A program made the translations under genes and the position numbers. 64,000 nucleotides of DNA from Pseudohoeflea suaedae (GTDB lineage Bacteria; Pseudomonadota; Alphaproteobacteria; Rhizobiales; Rhizobiaceae). Shown piece after piece: positions 1 to 7,963 of this stretch. Each line of letters begins with the position of its first letter. The stretch's first letter is position 1. The DNA lies in assembly GCF_004354915.1 (NCBI RefSeq), contig NZ_SMSI01000002.1, forward strand, positions 186,001 to 250,000. Direction: 5' to 3'. The notes beneath the pieces were generated by a model. It had not been told where the DNA came from and ran no database searches. It saw only the letters and a program-made list of their open reading frames with translations.

Positions 1-2363
1 GCTCGTCCTTCAAGGATGCGACGACCATCACGCGTCTGAACGGCAAGCCGGCGATCGCGATCGAAGTCTCCAAGCGTTCGGGTTCGAACCTGCTCGCGAC
101 GGTGGACTCGGTCAAGCAAACGGCCGAAGCGTACAGGGACCTGCTGCCCGAGGGGGCCGAAATCACCTTCAGCCAGGACAAGTCGACCTCGATCCGGCAG
201 CTTCTGGGCGATCTGCAGAATTCGGTTCTGACGGCTGTCATCCTCGTCTTCATCGTGATCCTCTACGCGCTGTCGGGCCGTGCCTCGCTGCTGATCGGCT
301 TTGCCATCCCGGCATCGTTCCTGATGGGCATTCTCGCGCTGTCGCTGGCGGGCCTGACGGTCAATATCGTGGTGCTGTTCAGCCTCATCCTGGCCGTCGG
401 CATGCTTGTCGACGACGCCATCATCGTCACGGAATTCGCCGAACGGCGGATGAGCGAGGGAATGGATCGGCGCGAGGCCTTTTCACTGGCCGCCAAGCGC
501 ATGGCGGGGCCGGTGATCGCGGCAACGCTGACGCGCGTTGCGGCCTTCTCGCCGCTTCTGTTCTGGCCCGGCATTGTCGGCGAGTTCATGAAGTACATGC
601 CGATCACGCTGATCGCCACGCTGTCGGCCTCGCTTCTCTACGCACTGGTCTTCACGCCGACACTGGGCGCGATGTTCGCCAAGCCGACACCGGAAGACGA
701 GCACGCCCGCGACGGCGCCTATATGTGGGTGGTTGGCAAGGCCGTGCGCCATCCCTTCATCGTCCTGTTTCTTTCGGTCGGCCTGCTGGCAGCCGTGCCG
801 GTCGCCTACGGGAAATACGGTTCGGGCGTCGAATTTTTCCCCAGTATCGAGCCGGAATACGGCCTGCTCTATGTCCACGCGCGCGGCAATCTCTCGCTCG
901 ACGAGAAGGATGCGGCCGTACGGATGGCGGAGCAGCGCATCCTCGGCTGGCCGGGGATCGAGAGCGTCTACACGCGTGTGGGCAGCGTGGCCGGTGGCGG
1001 CAATGATGCGCCCGCCGATGTGGTGGGCGTGATCCAGTACGAGTTCGTCGACTGGCGCGAGCGCAAGCCCGCCGGCGAAATCCTGGAGGATTTCCGCGCC
1101 AACATGACCGGTTTCCCGGGCGTCGAGATCGAGGTGAAGGTGCCCGAAGGCGGCCCACCGACGGGCAAGGCGATCCAGATCGAATTGTCCGCTGCAGACC
1201 CGGAGCATCTGACTGAGGTCGCGCGCATGGTTGCCGGCGAGCTGGAGAAAGTGCCGGAAGTGATCGACATCACGGACGGTCTTCCGCCTCCGGGCGTGGA
1301 CTGGGAGCTGCAGGTCGATCGTTCCATCGCGGCACGTTACGGTGTCGGCCCCGCATCGGTGGGAACCGTGGTGCAACTCGTTACCACCGGCCTCAAGCTG
1401 ACCGATTACCGCCCCGCCGGCGTGGATGATGCCGTGGATATCCGCCTGCGCCTGCCGGAGGATCGGCGTACGCTGGCCGAACTCGATCATCTGCGTATCC
1501 AGACCAACCGGGGCGCGGTTCCGATCTCGAACTTCGTGACGCGCGAGGCCGCCTCCAGTACGGGCACACTGACCCGCATCGACGGCGCGCGCACCGTCGT
1601 GGTCGCCGCGGGCCTCAAGGAAGGCGTGCAGGGCGATCCCATCCGGCGCGGTATCGTCGAGAAGCTCGAGGCGCAGAACCTCGAGGACTACGGCATCCGC
1701 TACAAGCTGGCGGGCGAGGATGAGGAGCAGGCCGCGGCAGCCGCATTCCTGTCGAAGGCTTTCGGCGCGGCGCTTTTCCTGATCTTCATCGTGCTGCTTG
1801 CGCAGTTCAACAAGTTCATCTCGGTGTTCCTGGTGCTTTCGGCGGTCGTGATGTCGACGATCGGGGTGTTCCTGGGACTTTTGATCATGTCGCAACCCTT
1901 CGGCGTGGTGATGACCGGCATCGGCATCATCGCCCTCGCGGGCGTGGTGGTGAACAACAATATCGTGCTGATCGACACCTACGACCTGTTGCGCCACGAG
2001 GGCATGGATAAGCTCGAAGCGGTGCTCCAGACATGCCGGGAGCGTGCAAGGCCGGTGGTGCTGACGGCGGTGACCGCCATTCTGGGCGTGCTGCCGATCG
2101 CCTTCGGTTTCAACCTGGAGCTTCTCGGGCACGAGACGACCTATGGCGCGCCGTCCACGCAATGGTGGATTTCGCTGTCGAGCGCCATCGTTTTCGGTCT
2201 GGCATTCTCGACCATTCTGACGCTGATCGTCACGCCATCGCTCCTGATGATCGTCACCCGCTCGAACGACAGCAAGGTGACGGCCGCATGGCAACGGTTC
2301 CGCAACCGTTTCCGGTTCCGCCGAAAGGCGCCCGATGAAGGCAAGGCCGAGCCGGCTGAGTAG
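1..2363 (+). CDS. RND-family efflux transporter permease subunit (5' end outside window)
   Basis: Inner-membrane, proton-driven efflux pump subunit of the AcrB/HAE type. The reading frame is open from base 3 to the stop at 2363, so about 786 C-terminal residues of a roughly 1040-residue protein are present. Visible are the first membrane bundle with the acidic pair in MLVDDAIIV, the large periplasmic loop, and the second bundle. The C-terminal bundle has GVVVNNNIVLID where AcrB has a Lys-containing motif, as in RND subgroups with a different proton relay. A basic cytoplasmic tail (RNRFRFRRK) ends it. The upstream membrane-fusion partner is presumably outside the window. Substrate cannot be read from the sequence. 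Confidence 0.93.
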   Translation, partial: SSFKDATTITRLNGKPAIAIEVSKRSGSNLLATVDSVKQTAEAYRDLLPEGAEITFSQDKSTSIRQLLGDLQNSVLTAVILVFIVILYALSGRASLLIGFAIPASFLMGILALSLAGLTVNIVVLFSLILAVGMLVDDAIIVTEFAERRMSEGMDRREAFSLAAKRMAGPVIAATLTRVAAFSPLLFWPGIVGEFMKYMPITLIATLSASLLYALVFTPTLGAMFAKPTPEDEHARDGAYMWVVGKAVRHPFIVLFLSVGLLAAVPVAYGKYGSGVEFFPSIEPEYGLLYVHARGNLSLDEKDAAVRMAEQRILGWPGIESVYTRVGSVAGGGNDAPADVVGVIQYEFVDWRERKPAGEILEDFRANMTGFPGVEIEVKVPEGGPPTGKAIQIELSAADPEHLTEVARMVAGELEKVPEVIDITDGLPPPGVDWELQVDRSIAARYGVGPASVGTVVQLVTTGLKLTDYRPAGVDDAVDIRLRLPEDRRTLAELDHLRIQTNRGAVPISNFVTREAASSTGTLTRIDGARTVVVAAGLKEGVQGDPIRRGIVEKLEAQNLEDYGIRYKLAGEDEEQAAAAAFLSKAFGAALFLIFIVLLAQFNKFISVFLVLSAVVMSTIGVFLGLLIMSQPFGVVMTGIGIIALAGVVVNNNIVLIDTYDLLRHEGMDKLEAVLQTCRERARPVVLTAVTAILGVLPIAFGFNLELLGHETTYGAPSTQWWISLSSAIVFGLAFSTILTLIVTPSLLMIVTRSNDSKVTAAWQRFRNRFRFRRKAPDEGKAEPAE

Positions 2364-2366
2364 GTG

Positions 2367-3389
2367 TCACGGCTGGCTGTCGGGTGCTGCAAGTGGAGCT
2401 GCGCACGCCTTTCGCATCATGCCGGCGGCGCCGGCAGCGCCTGACAGGGTCATCCTGGTGGTCTGGCCGTTGATCGAGATCGAGCCGGTTCCGTCTGCCG
2501 TCCTGAGTGCTTCGAAAATCGGATGATCCAGGGTGATCGGCTCGAGTTCGGGAAGGACTTCGCCGACCATGACATCGTAGAGAGCTGTCCCCTTGAACTG
2601 AAAATTCGAACCGCCGAGAGATACCGTCACTGTCACCGGGTCGGAATCATCGAGATCTCGCGAGGCGAGATTGACGTCGATCGTGACGTCGGGCGCGCCC
2701 GGTTTGCAGGAAAAAAGAAGGAAGTTGGAACTTTTATTGGTGCGGCATGGGCCGAAGCCCATGGCGCCGCCACCGGGATCGGTGCCTTCCGAATAACCGT
2801 GCCAGACGCGGTCATCGACGCATTCGCCCATCGTTTCCACCAGGCCATCGGCACCACCGGCACGGATCGTCTTCTGGCCCAGACGCGGTACCGCAGGCGC
2901 GGCTTGAGCTGTTACTCCCTCACCGCTTTCTCCCTTGTCGCTTGCAGGGGACCAGAGATATTTCGTGCCGTTGAAGCGGCCCGTCAGTACGCCCTGATCG
3001 GTGCGGATGAGAAGGTCATGGGCACCCTCGGTCTCGCTGTCGAGCATTTCCATCCCGGTCCCGAGCCATTCCTCATAGAGCAGATAACTGTCGTCATCGG
3101 ACCTGGTCACGACGATTTCGGTGCACCCGGCCGAGCCGCAACTGCCGGGGTCGAGATATTGCAGGGCGTAGACATCGCTGATGCCCGACGCCGGTTCGGC
3201 GAGCCCCGTATGGAACAGGTCGAGTTCGCTGTTTTCCTGCAGGTAGCCGCGGTCTTCGAGATAGGCTTGCAGTTGCGGTACGGTCGACAGTTCGATCTTG
3301 CCGAATTCGGCGGCCGGAGCGGGGCTGGTCAGGACGCTCGCAACAAGAACTGCTGCCAGTCCCGCCGCGGGGTAAGTCGGGTGTCGCAT
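2367..3389 (-). CDS. exported protein of unknown function
   Basis: About 340 residues. The start at 3389 is chosen because GGAGGA lies 5 bases upstream and a good signal peptide follows (hydrophobic AAGLAAVLVASVL, cleavage after APAAEF); a longer frame to 3437 lacks both. The mature part has several cysteines (SCGSAGCTE, MGECVDD, FGPCRTN, LFSCKPG), suggesting a disulfide-containing periplasmic protein. I do not recognise the family with certainty. It lies tail to tail with the RND gene, only 3 bases apart, and on the same strand as the PRC-barrel gene upstream. Confidence 0.7.
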   Translation of the reverse strand: MRHPTYPAAGLAAVLVASVLTSPAPAAEFGKIELSTVPQLQAYLEDRGYLQENSELDLFHTGLAEPASGISDVYALQYLDPGSCGSAGCTEIVVTRSDDDSYLLYEEWLGTGMEMLDSETEGAHDLLIRTDQGVLTGRFNGTKYLWSPASDKGESGEGVTAQAAPAVPRLGQKTIRAGGADGLVETMGECVDDRVWHGYSEGTDPGGGAMGFGPCRTNKSSNFLLFSCKPGAPDVTIDVNLASRDLDDSDPVTVTVSLGGSNFQFKGTALYDVMVGEVLPELEPITLDHPIFEALRTADGTGSISINGQTTRMTLSGAAGAAGMMRKACAAPLAAPDSQP

Positions 3390-3490
3390 CGCATTCCTCC
3401 AGGCAGCAAGCAGCGCCGGGCACATCATGACCGGCACATCGTCTTTTACGAGGCATCATTGTTCACGAATGTGACGCAGGGGGAAAGGGG

Positions 3491-3533
3491 GCCGACCCGG
3501 TGTGGGGATGGGGTGGGGATGCACCGGGTCGGC
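3491..3533. other. perfect 12-bp inverted repeat with G-rich loop
   Basis: Arms GCCGACCCGGTG (3491-3502) and CACCGGGTCGGC (3522-3533) are perfectly complementary. The 19-base loop carries three GGGG runs, and further G-runs lie just upstream (3480-3490). It sits between the PRC-barrel gene and the exported-protein gene. No T-run follows on either strand, so it is not a standard terminator; a G-quadruplex on the + strand is possible. Confidence 0.6.
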
Positions 3534-3597
3534 GAGCCGAACCAAAAATCGCGGGCGGGGGACGGGGCCCGAAACTTTTGCTGGAGGTCGGCTATGT

Positions 3598-4071
3598 TTA
3601 CTCGCTGGAGGCGAGAACTGAATCATATGCAGTCCTGAGGGCGGCAACGTCGTTGGCGTTGAGCGACAGCTGCACTTCACTATCCGTCAGGGTTGCCAGA
3701 CGGGCCGGGACGTAGACTTCGACTTCCGAGTTCGGGTCGTCGGTGATGACCAGATCGGTGACTTCGCCATCGGGGCCGAGGATGGCATCGACGACATAGC
3801 CGAGGACCTCGCCGTTTTCGGACGTCACGTTCATGCCGAGCCAGGCATCGTTGAGCTCGTGATCGACGGACTGGTCACCCTCGGGTGCGTTGCCGAAACG
3901 GGCGGAGAAATCGGGATCCGCATAGGCGAGAACCGTCTCAGGTGCGCCCACTGCGTTTTCGTTTTCGATCTGGAATGCGTTCGCCGACTGTGTGGCCGAC
4001 AGAACTGCGCCAAGAACAAAGGCTCCGGCGACTACGTTGCGTACGGTATTTTTAACAGTTGCGTTTTTCAT
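3598..4071 (-). CDS. exported PRC-barrel-like protein
   Basis: 157 residues. The N-terminus is a signal peptide (basic MKNATVKNTVRN, hydrophobic VVAGAFVLGAVLSATQ, cleavage near ANAFQ). Residues about 75-125 resemble a PRC-barrel strand pattern: WLGMNVTSENGEVLGYVVDAILGPDGEVTDLVI is typical of such beta-barrels. The protein is acidic. Exported PRC-barrel proteins are common in Rhizobiales, often stress related, but the ligand is unknown. The gene is monocistronic with a 358-base upstream gap. Confidence 0.75.
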   Translation of the reverse strand: MKNATVKNTVRNVVAGAFVLGAVLSATQSANAFQIENENAVGAPETVLAYADPDFSARFGNAPEGDQSVDHELNDAWLGMNVTSENGEVLGYVVDAILGPDGEVTDLVITDDPNSEVEVYVPARLATLTDSEVQLSLNANDVAALRTAYDSVLASSE

Positions 4072-4429
4072 CGGCTTTTCGGTGAACTTCCTGTCACCGC
4101 CTCCTTGCAGACTTTCTTAGCTGTTGCCTCGATATCTGCCTGTGCATTCTCTCACACCCCGGATTTTGCTCTGGCAGTTGCTTTCGCATGCTCCGGAATT
4201 CGAACTGTTAACGATTGGAATGCCGATTTCGTTCCCTTTTTCCTCCTGCCCGCAAGGCAAGATTTAGCCCGTTGCAGCGACCGGCCATCTGAATCCGTTC
4301 GGATAAGAATATGAAAATAAATGATTATTTGCGAGTGCGAGCAGCCATCAAACATACGTGATCGGTGCCCGGTTTTATCCGGGCTGGGGCTCGGTGCGTA
4401 AATGAAGGGGGGATGAAGTCGTTAAGAAT
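4072..4429. other. intergenic region, no gene seen
   Basis: 358 bases between the start of the PRC-barrel gene and the end of btaB. It is AT-richer than its surroundings (4300-4350). It should hold the promoter of the PRC-barrel gene. A small hairpin, GCCCGG/CCGGGC at 4367-4384, could end btaB transcription but has no T-run. No supported coding frame. Confidence 0.5.
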
Positions 4430-5104
4430 TTAACGAAGCGGCCCGCGTTTCAGGCGTCCGATCATGGCATAATCGCGATGGATGGAGCGAACGCGCGCGC
4501 TGCCGCCCACCCGTGCAGATTGCAAGGCCAGCTCCGTTCCAACTTCGAGGCGTGGCGAAACGTGGAACTTGTCCAGCCACGTCCTGAGGCCTTTTCCGAA
4601 CCAAGCGGGCAGATCGCGCTGGCCTGCGAAGTCGACAATGTGAATTTCGCCACCTGGCGCAAGATTGTCGACGGCTGAAGCGAGCGCATGACGCCAGGGC
4701 GGAATCATCGACAGCGAATAGGAGAAGACGATCCGGTCAAAACCCCGCAGGCCGAACTGGCCATGGGCGTCGAGATCGGCGGCATCGCCATAGACAGGGC
4801 GCACCCGGTGCTGGAGCCGCGCCTTCCGGACAGTGGCATCCGCGGATTTCAGCATTTCGGTCGAAATGTCGATGCCGTAAATTTCGGCATCGGGATAGGC
4901 GCGTGCAATGGCGACGAGGTTCCGCGCCGTCCCGCATCCCACTTCCAGTACGGTTCCCCCCGCGGGCACGTCGAGCTCGGCGATCATCCGGTCGCGGCCG
5001 AGCAGGTAGTAATGCCGGCTGACGTCATAGATGTGGCGCTGGTAGCGGTAGATACCGTCCATCAGCGTGGCGGTCGGCTCCGTTGCAGGCAGGAGGTCGG
5101 ACAT
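4430..5104 (-). CDS. btaB: betaine-lipid synthase methyltransferase BtaB
   Basis: 224-residue class I SAM-dependent methyltransferase. Motif I is VLEVGCGTARNL (about residues 52-63), followed by the acidic IYGIDIS motif near residue 80. In the known pathway BtaB N-methylates diacylglyceryl-homoserine three times to give the phosphorus-free betaine lipid DGTS. The assignment rests on size and on its position directly after btaA: the btaA stop is 2 bases before this ATG, so the two are translationally coupled. A longer upstream frame exists but would run back inside btaA. As last gene of plcP-btaA-btaB it should share the Pho-box promoter at 7260-7288. Confidence 0.9.
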   Translation of the reverse strand: MSDLLPATEPTATLMDGIYRYQRHIYDVSRHYYLLGRDRMIAELDVPAGGTVLEVGCGTARNLVAIARAYPDAEIYGIDISTEMLKSADATVRKARLQHRVRPVYGDAADLDAHGQFGLRGFDRIVFSYSLSMIPPWRHALASAVDNLAPGGEIHIVDFAGQRDLPAWFGKGLRTWLDKFHVSPRLEVGTELALQSARVGGSARVRSIHRDYAMIGRLKRGPLR

Positions 5105-5106
5105 CG

Positions 5107-6354
5107 TCACAGTTCCCCGAGAACATGAAGATGAAAGCCGCCATAGATCGCAGAGCGATCCTGTCGCGTCAGGCGGGCATTTTCTTCCGCGCGATAGGCC
5201 CACCGGTCCAGAATGGCGTCAGGCACCTTGCCGGGCAGCGGCGAGGGTGCCGCGGCAGTTCGATAGATCACCCGGGCGCCGGGGCGGGCGGTCCGGGTGA
5301 TCTGCGCCCACAATTCGCTCAATTGCAGACCCGTCATCCAGTCCTGGGCGTCGAGCAGCACATAGGCATCGAGAGAACCGTCGGGCTTGTTGCGCAGAAG
5401 CTCCGTCAGGCTCTCGTTCTCAATCGTGAGTCTCGGCGCGTTCCGGCGTACGGTCTCGAAGCAGTCGCGCCGGAGGTAAGGCGGCAGGCTGGCGGCGGCT
5501 CCCGGACCATAGCCGCGACCGAAGGCCTGCCACGCGAAGTAGTTTTCACGGAGATCGAAACCGCAGGCCAGGCGTTCGGTGCGTATCTTGAGTGCACGGG
5601 TCATGTTGCCGGCCTCGTCTCCGGCCAGCGCCTCATATTGCGCTGGCGGGATGCCGAGCCCGAAGAGCGAGGCCTTCAGGCTGGTCAGGTGGCGAAAGCT
5701 GCGGCTGTCGAAGATCGGCGCGATCCGCGTTTCGAAGAAGGCGCGCTGCTCCTCGATCGAGGTGGCATTCAGCAATTCCCTCGGATCGACGCCATAGAGT
5801 TTCGCGACGAGGTGCGCGGCGCCGATAAAGCGTCCGAGCAGGCCGGCCTGGTGAAAGCCACGGGTAAAACGGGTAATCCGCCGCCGACCGAGTGCATCAC
5901 GACCGTCCCAATAGGCGCGCGTCTGGGAATCGAGCCTGTCCCGGAGATAGCGATCATAGAGACGGGTGTTGGATTTCAGATTGCCGTGACGGAAGAAGTT
6001 CTCGAAACTCTTCTGGTCGGGCAGGTGCCGGGCGGCCGCGATCTTGAGCCGGCCGAGCGCGACATGAGCCGGCGAGAGATCGACGGCGGTTATGCTTGCC
6101 GGATCTGCCGTCAGATAGGACATGACGTTGCAGGAGCCGGACGCGATCGCGATCACGTCGTCTGTCGGCTTGAGGGCAAGCGCTTCCATGTCGACGACGG
6201 GGTCTTCCCAGATCTGCGGATAGACCAATCCCCGGAAGGCTGCGGAGAACAGATGTTCGAGCATGCCTTCGCGCGAGAGCCTGGACGAGCGAACGACGGC
6301 GGTGTCGATCCTGTGTCCGATAGAGGAACCTGATGCGGTGTCTGTGATGCTCAT
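5107..6354 (-). CDS. btaA: SAM:diacylglycerol 3-amino-3-carboxypropyltransferase BtaA
   Basis: 415 residues, the usual length of DUF3419/BtaA proteins. BtaA transfers the aminocarboxypropyl group of SAM to diacylglycerol, making diacylglyceryl-homoserine for BtaB. Family signatures are YPQIWEDPVVDMEAL (about residues 45-59), the SAM-site motif IAIASGSCNVMSYL (68-81) and VDLSPAHVALGRLK (91-104). The gene starts 24 bases after the plcP stop, and its product would use the diacylglycerol that PlcP releases. The neighbourhood strongly supports a phosphate-starvation lipid-remodelling operon. Confidence 0.93.
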   Translation of the reverse strand: MSITDTASGSSIGHRIDTAVVRSSRLSREGMLEHLFSAAFRGLVYPQIWEDPVVDMEALALKPTDDVIAIASGSCNVMSYLTADPASITAVDLSPAHVALGRLKIAAARHLPDQKSFENFFRHGNLKSNTRLYDRYLRDRLDSQTRAYWDGRDALGRRRITRFTRGFHQAGLLGRFIGAAHLVAKLYGVDPRELLNATSIEEQRAFFETRIAPIFDSRSFRHLTSLKASLFGLGIPPAQYEALAGDEAGNMTRALKIRTERLACGFDLRENYFAWQAFGRGYGPGAAASLPPYLRRDCFETVRRNAPRLTIENESLTELLRNKPDGSLDAYVLLDAQDWMTGLQLSELWAQITRTARPGARVIYRTAAAPSPLPGKVPDAILDRWAYRAEENARLTRQDRSAIYGGFHLHVLGEL

Positions 6355-6378
6355 CGGATGGCTTCCTTGTGAAATGGC

Positions 6379-7200
6379 TCAGGCGGCTTCGTTCCGGTGC
6401 GCCGGGGCGATCGAGCCGGCCTGTGCGACAGCCTTCGGGCGGCGCATGCGTTCGGCGATCTTCTTCGACCAGTCGATGATCTCGATGCGGCCGTCCGGGT
6501 GCTCGACGGCAGCGGTGCAGCTCTCCACCCAGTCACCCGTATTGATGTAACGGACCCCGTCGTGCATCTCGTTGGCCGCATGGTGGATGTGACCGCAAAC
6601 AACTCCGTCGGCACCTTCCTTGCGGGCTTCTTCGGCAAGCACGGCCTCGAAATCGGACATGAAGCTGACGGCGCGCTTGACCTTGCTCTTGGCCCAGCGG
6701 GAAAACGACCAGTAGGGCAGGCGCAGGAGTTGGCGCATGCGGTTGTGCCACTTGTTGGCCCACATGGCGCAGCCATAGGCCATGTCGCCCAGATGGGCGA
6801 GCCAGCGGTGATTGAGCACCACCATGTCGAATTCGTCGCCATGGACGATCAGCAGGCGCTTGCCGTCGGCCGTTTCGTGAATGGCGCGCTCGCGCACTTC
6901 GATGCCGCCGAAATGGATGCCCTGGTAGTGCCGCAGCATTTCGTCGTGATTGCCGGGGATATAGATGATGCGGGTGCCCTTGCGCGCCTGCCGCAGCAGC
7001 TTCTGGACAACATCATTGTGGGCCTGCGGCCAGTAGAAGCCCTTTCGCTTCATGCGCCAGCAATCGATGATGTCTCCGACGAGATAGATGGTTTCGGCGC
7101 GGTGCTCGCGCAGGAACTCGACCAGCATCGCGGCCTGACTGTCCGGCGTGCCGAGATGCACATCCGACAGAAACATCGTCCGGTAGGTCTTTTCGATCAT
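6379..7200 (-). CDS. plcP: metallophosphoesterase, PlcP-type phospholipase C
   Basis: 273-residue calcineurin-like phosphoesterase with all metal-binding blocks: SDVHLG (12-17), GDIIDCW (42-48), PGNHDE (82-87), VHGDEFD (119-125) and CGHIHHA (202-208). Generic annotation would say UDP-2,3-diacylglucosamine diphosphatase (LpxH-like). Cytoplasmic PlcP enzymes of this same family degrade phosphatidylcholine and related phospholipids to diacylglycerol in phosphate-starved rhizobia. Being first in an operon with btaA and btaB, and behind a three-half-site Pho box, argues for PlcP. There is no signal peptide. Function is inferred from family and context. Confidence 0.85.
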   Translation of the reverse strand: MIEKTYRTMFLSDVHLGTPDSQAAMLVEFLREHRAETIYLVGDIIDCWRMKRKGFYWPQAHNDVVQKLLRQARKGTRIIYIPGNHDEMLRHYQGIHFGGIEVRERAIHETADGKRLLIVHGDEFDMVVLNHRWLAHLGDMAYGCAMWANKWHNRMRQLLRLPYWSFSRWAKSKVKRAVSFMSDFEAVLAEEARKEGADGVVCGHIHHAANEMHDGVRYINTGDWVESCTAAVEHPDGRIEIIDWSKKIAERMRRPKAVAQAGSIAPAHRNEAA

Positions 7201-7259
7201 CTTCTGCCCCGTATCCGCCAGTTTCTGCCACGCTTAGACCGGATTCACTTCTCAGGAGT

Positions 7260-7288
7260 GTGACGGTTCGATTGCAGATCGATGACAG
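7260..7288 (-). promoter_or_regulatory. Pho box upstream of plcP-btaA-btaB
   Basis: Read on the minus strand, three 7-base half-sites follow at exact 11-base spacing: CTGTCAT (7288-7282), CTGCAAT (7277-7271) and CCGTCAC (7266-7260), separated by CGAT and CGAA. The first matches the PhoB half-site CTGTCAT fully, the others at 5 of 7. The array ends 59 bases before the plcP start, in the orientation expected for activation of that operon. Confidence 0.85.
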
Positions 7289-7348
7289 GTCTGTGGGAAA
7301 GAGAAGGGGGAGATCCTGCGGGCGGAACACTCGGCCGCCGCGGGCATT

Positions 7349-7963
7349 ATGCTGCCGGGAGATATTCTAATATACGGTACATCAATGGGTGAGATTACGG
7401 GCGTGCTCGAGGCGGTGCGCAATGCGGGAGACGGCGACGACGTCACGCTTTCCGATATTCTGGACACGGCAGGTGAACACTCGCTGACGGCTGTCCTTCT
7501 GGTGCCGGCACTCATCGTCGTCACGCCGCTCTCCGGCATTCCGGGCTTTTCGAGTATTCTGGGTCTGGCAATCGCGCTGATTTCCGCGCAGATCCTGCTT
7601 GGCCGCCGGCATCTGTGGATGCCAGCCTGGATCACGCGCCGCAGCCTGACACGCGAAAGGCTGCAAAGGGGTGTCGACTGGCTCGGCAAGCCGGCGCGTT
7701 TCATCGACACGATCACGGGACAGCGGCTGACGCTTCTGGTGCACCGGCCTGTCGCTTCAATCCTTCATCTCGCCTGCCTGCTCTGCGGCCTGGCGATGCC
7801 GTTTCTGGAATTCGTGCCGTTCAGTTCGTCGGTACTGGGGGCCGCGGTCAGCCTGATAGCGATCGCATTGCTGGCGCGCGACGGGCTGTTTGCCCTCGTC
7901 GCGGTGCTGCTCGTCGGCGGTGCCGGCTCGCTACCTTTCCTGCTCGCAACGCAGGCGGGTTAG
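7349..7963 (+). CDS. ExoD-family membrane protein
   Basis: 204 residues resembling the ExoD family (exopolysaccharide-synthesis-related integral membrane proteins first found in Sinorhizobium). Hydrophobic segments lie near residues 45-65, 68-85, 130-150, 155-175 and 180-198; the family core PLSGIPGFSSILGLAIALISAQILLGRR is recognisable. The start is uncertain: ATG at 7349 or at 7385 (MGEITG), neither with a clear Shine-Dalgarno. It diverges from plcP across a gap of about 150 bases that contains the Pho box. Its end overlaps the convergent sulfotransferase gene by 4 bases. Confidence 0.8.
   Translation: MLPGDILIYGTSMGEITGVLEAVRNAGDGDDVTLSDILDTAGEHSLTAVLLVPALIVVTPLSGIPGFSSILGLAIALISAQILLGRRHLWMPAWITRRSLTRERLQRGVDWLGKPARFIDTITGQRLTLLVHRPVASILHLACLLCGLAMPFLEFVPFSSSVLGAAVSLIAIALLARDGLFALVAVLLVGGAGSLPFLLATQAG

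Noticed and set aside
483-2294. Long open frame antisense to the RND gene
   Set aside because: It is a high-GC mirror frame; the + strand frame has clear RND motifs and membrane helices, the antisense has none.
2523-3638. Open frame antisense to the exported protein at 2367-3389
   Set aside because: No ribosome site or domain; the minus strand has a signal peptide and GGAGGA.
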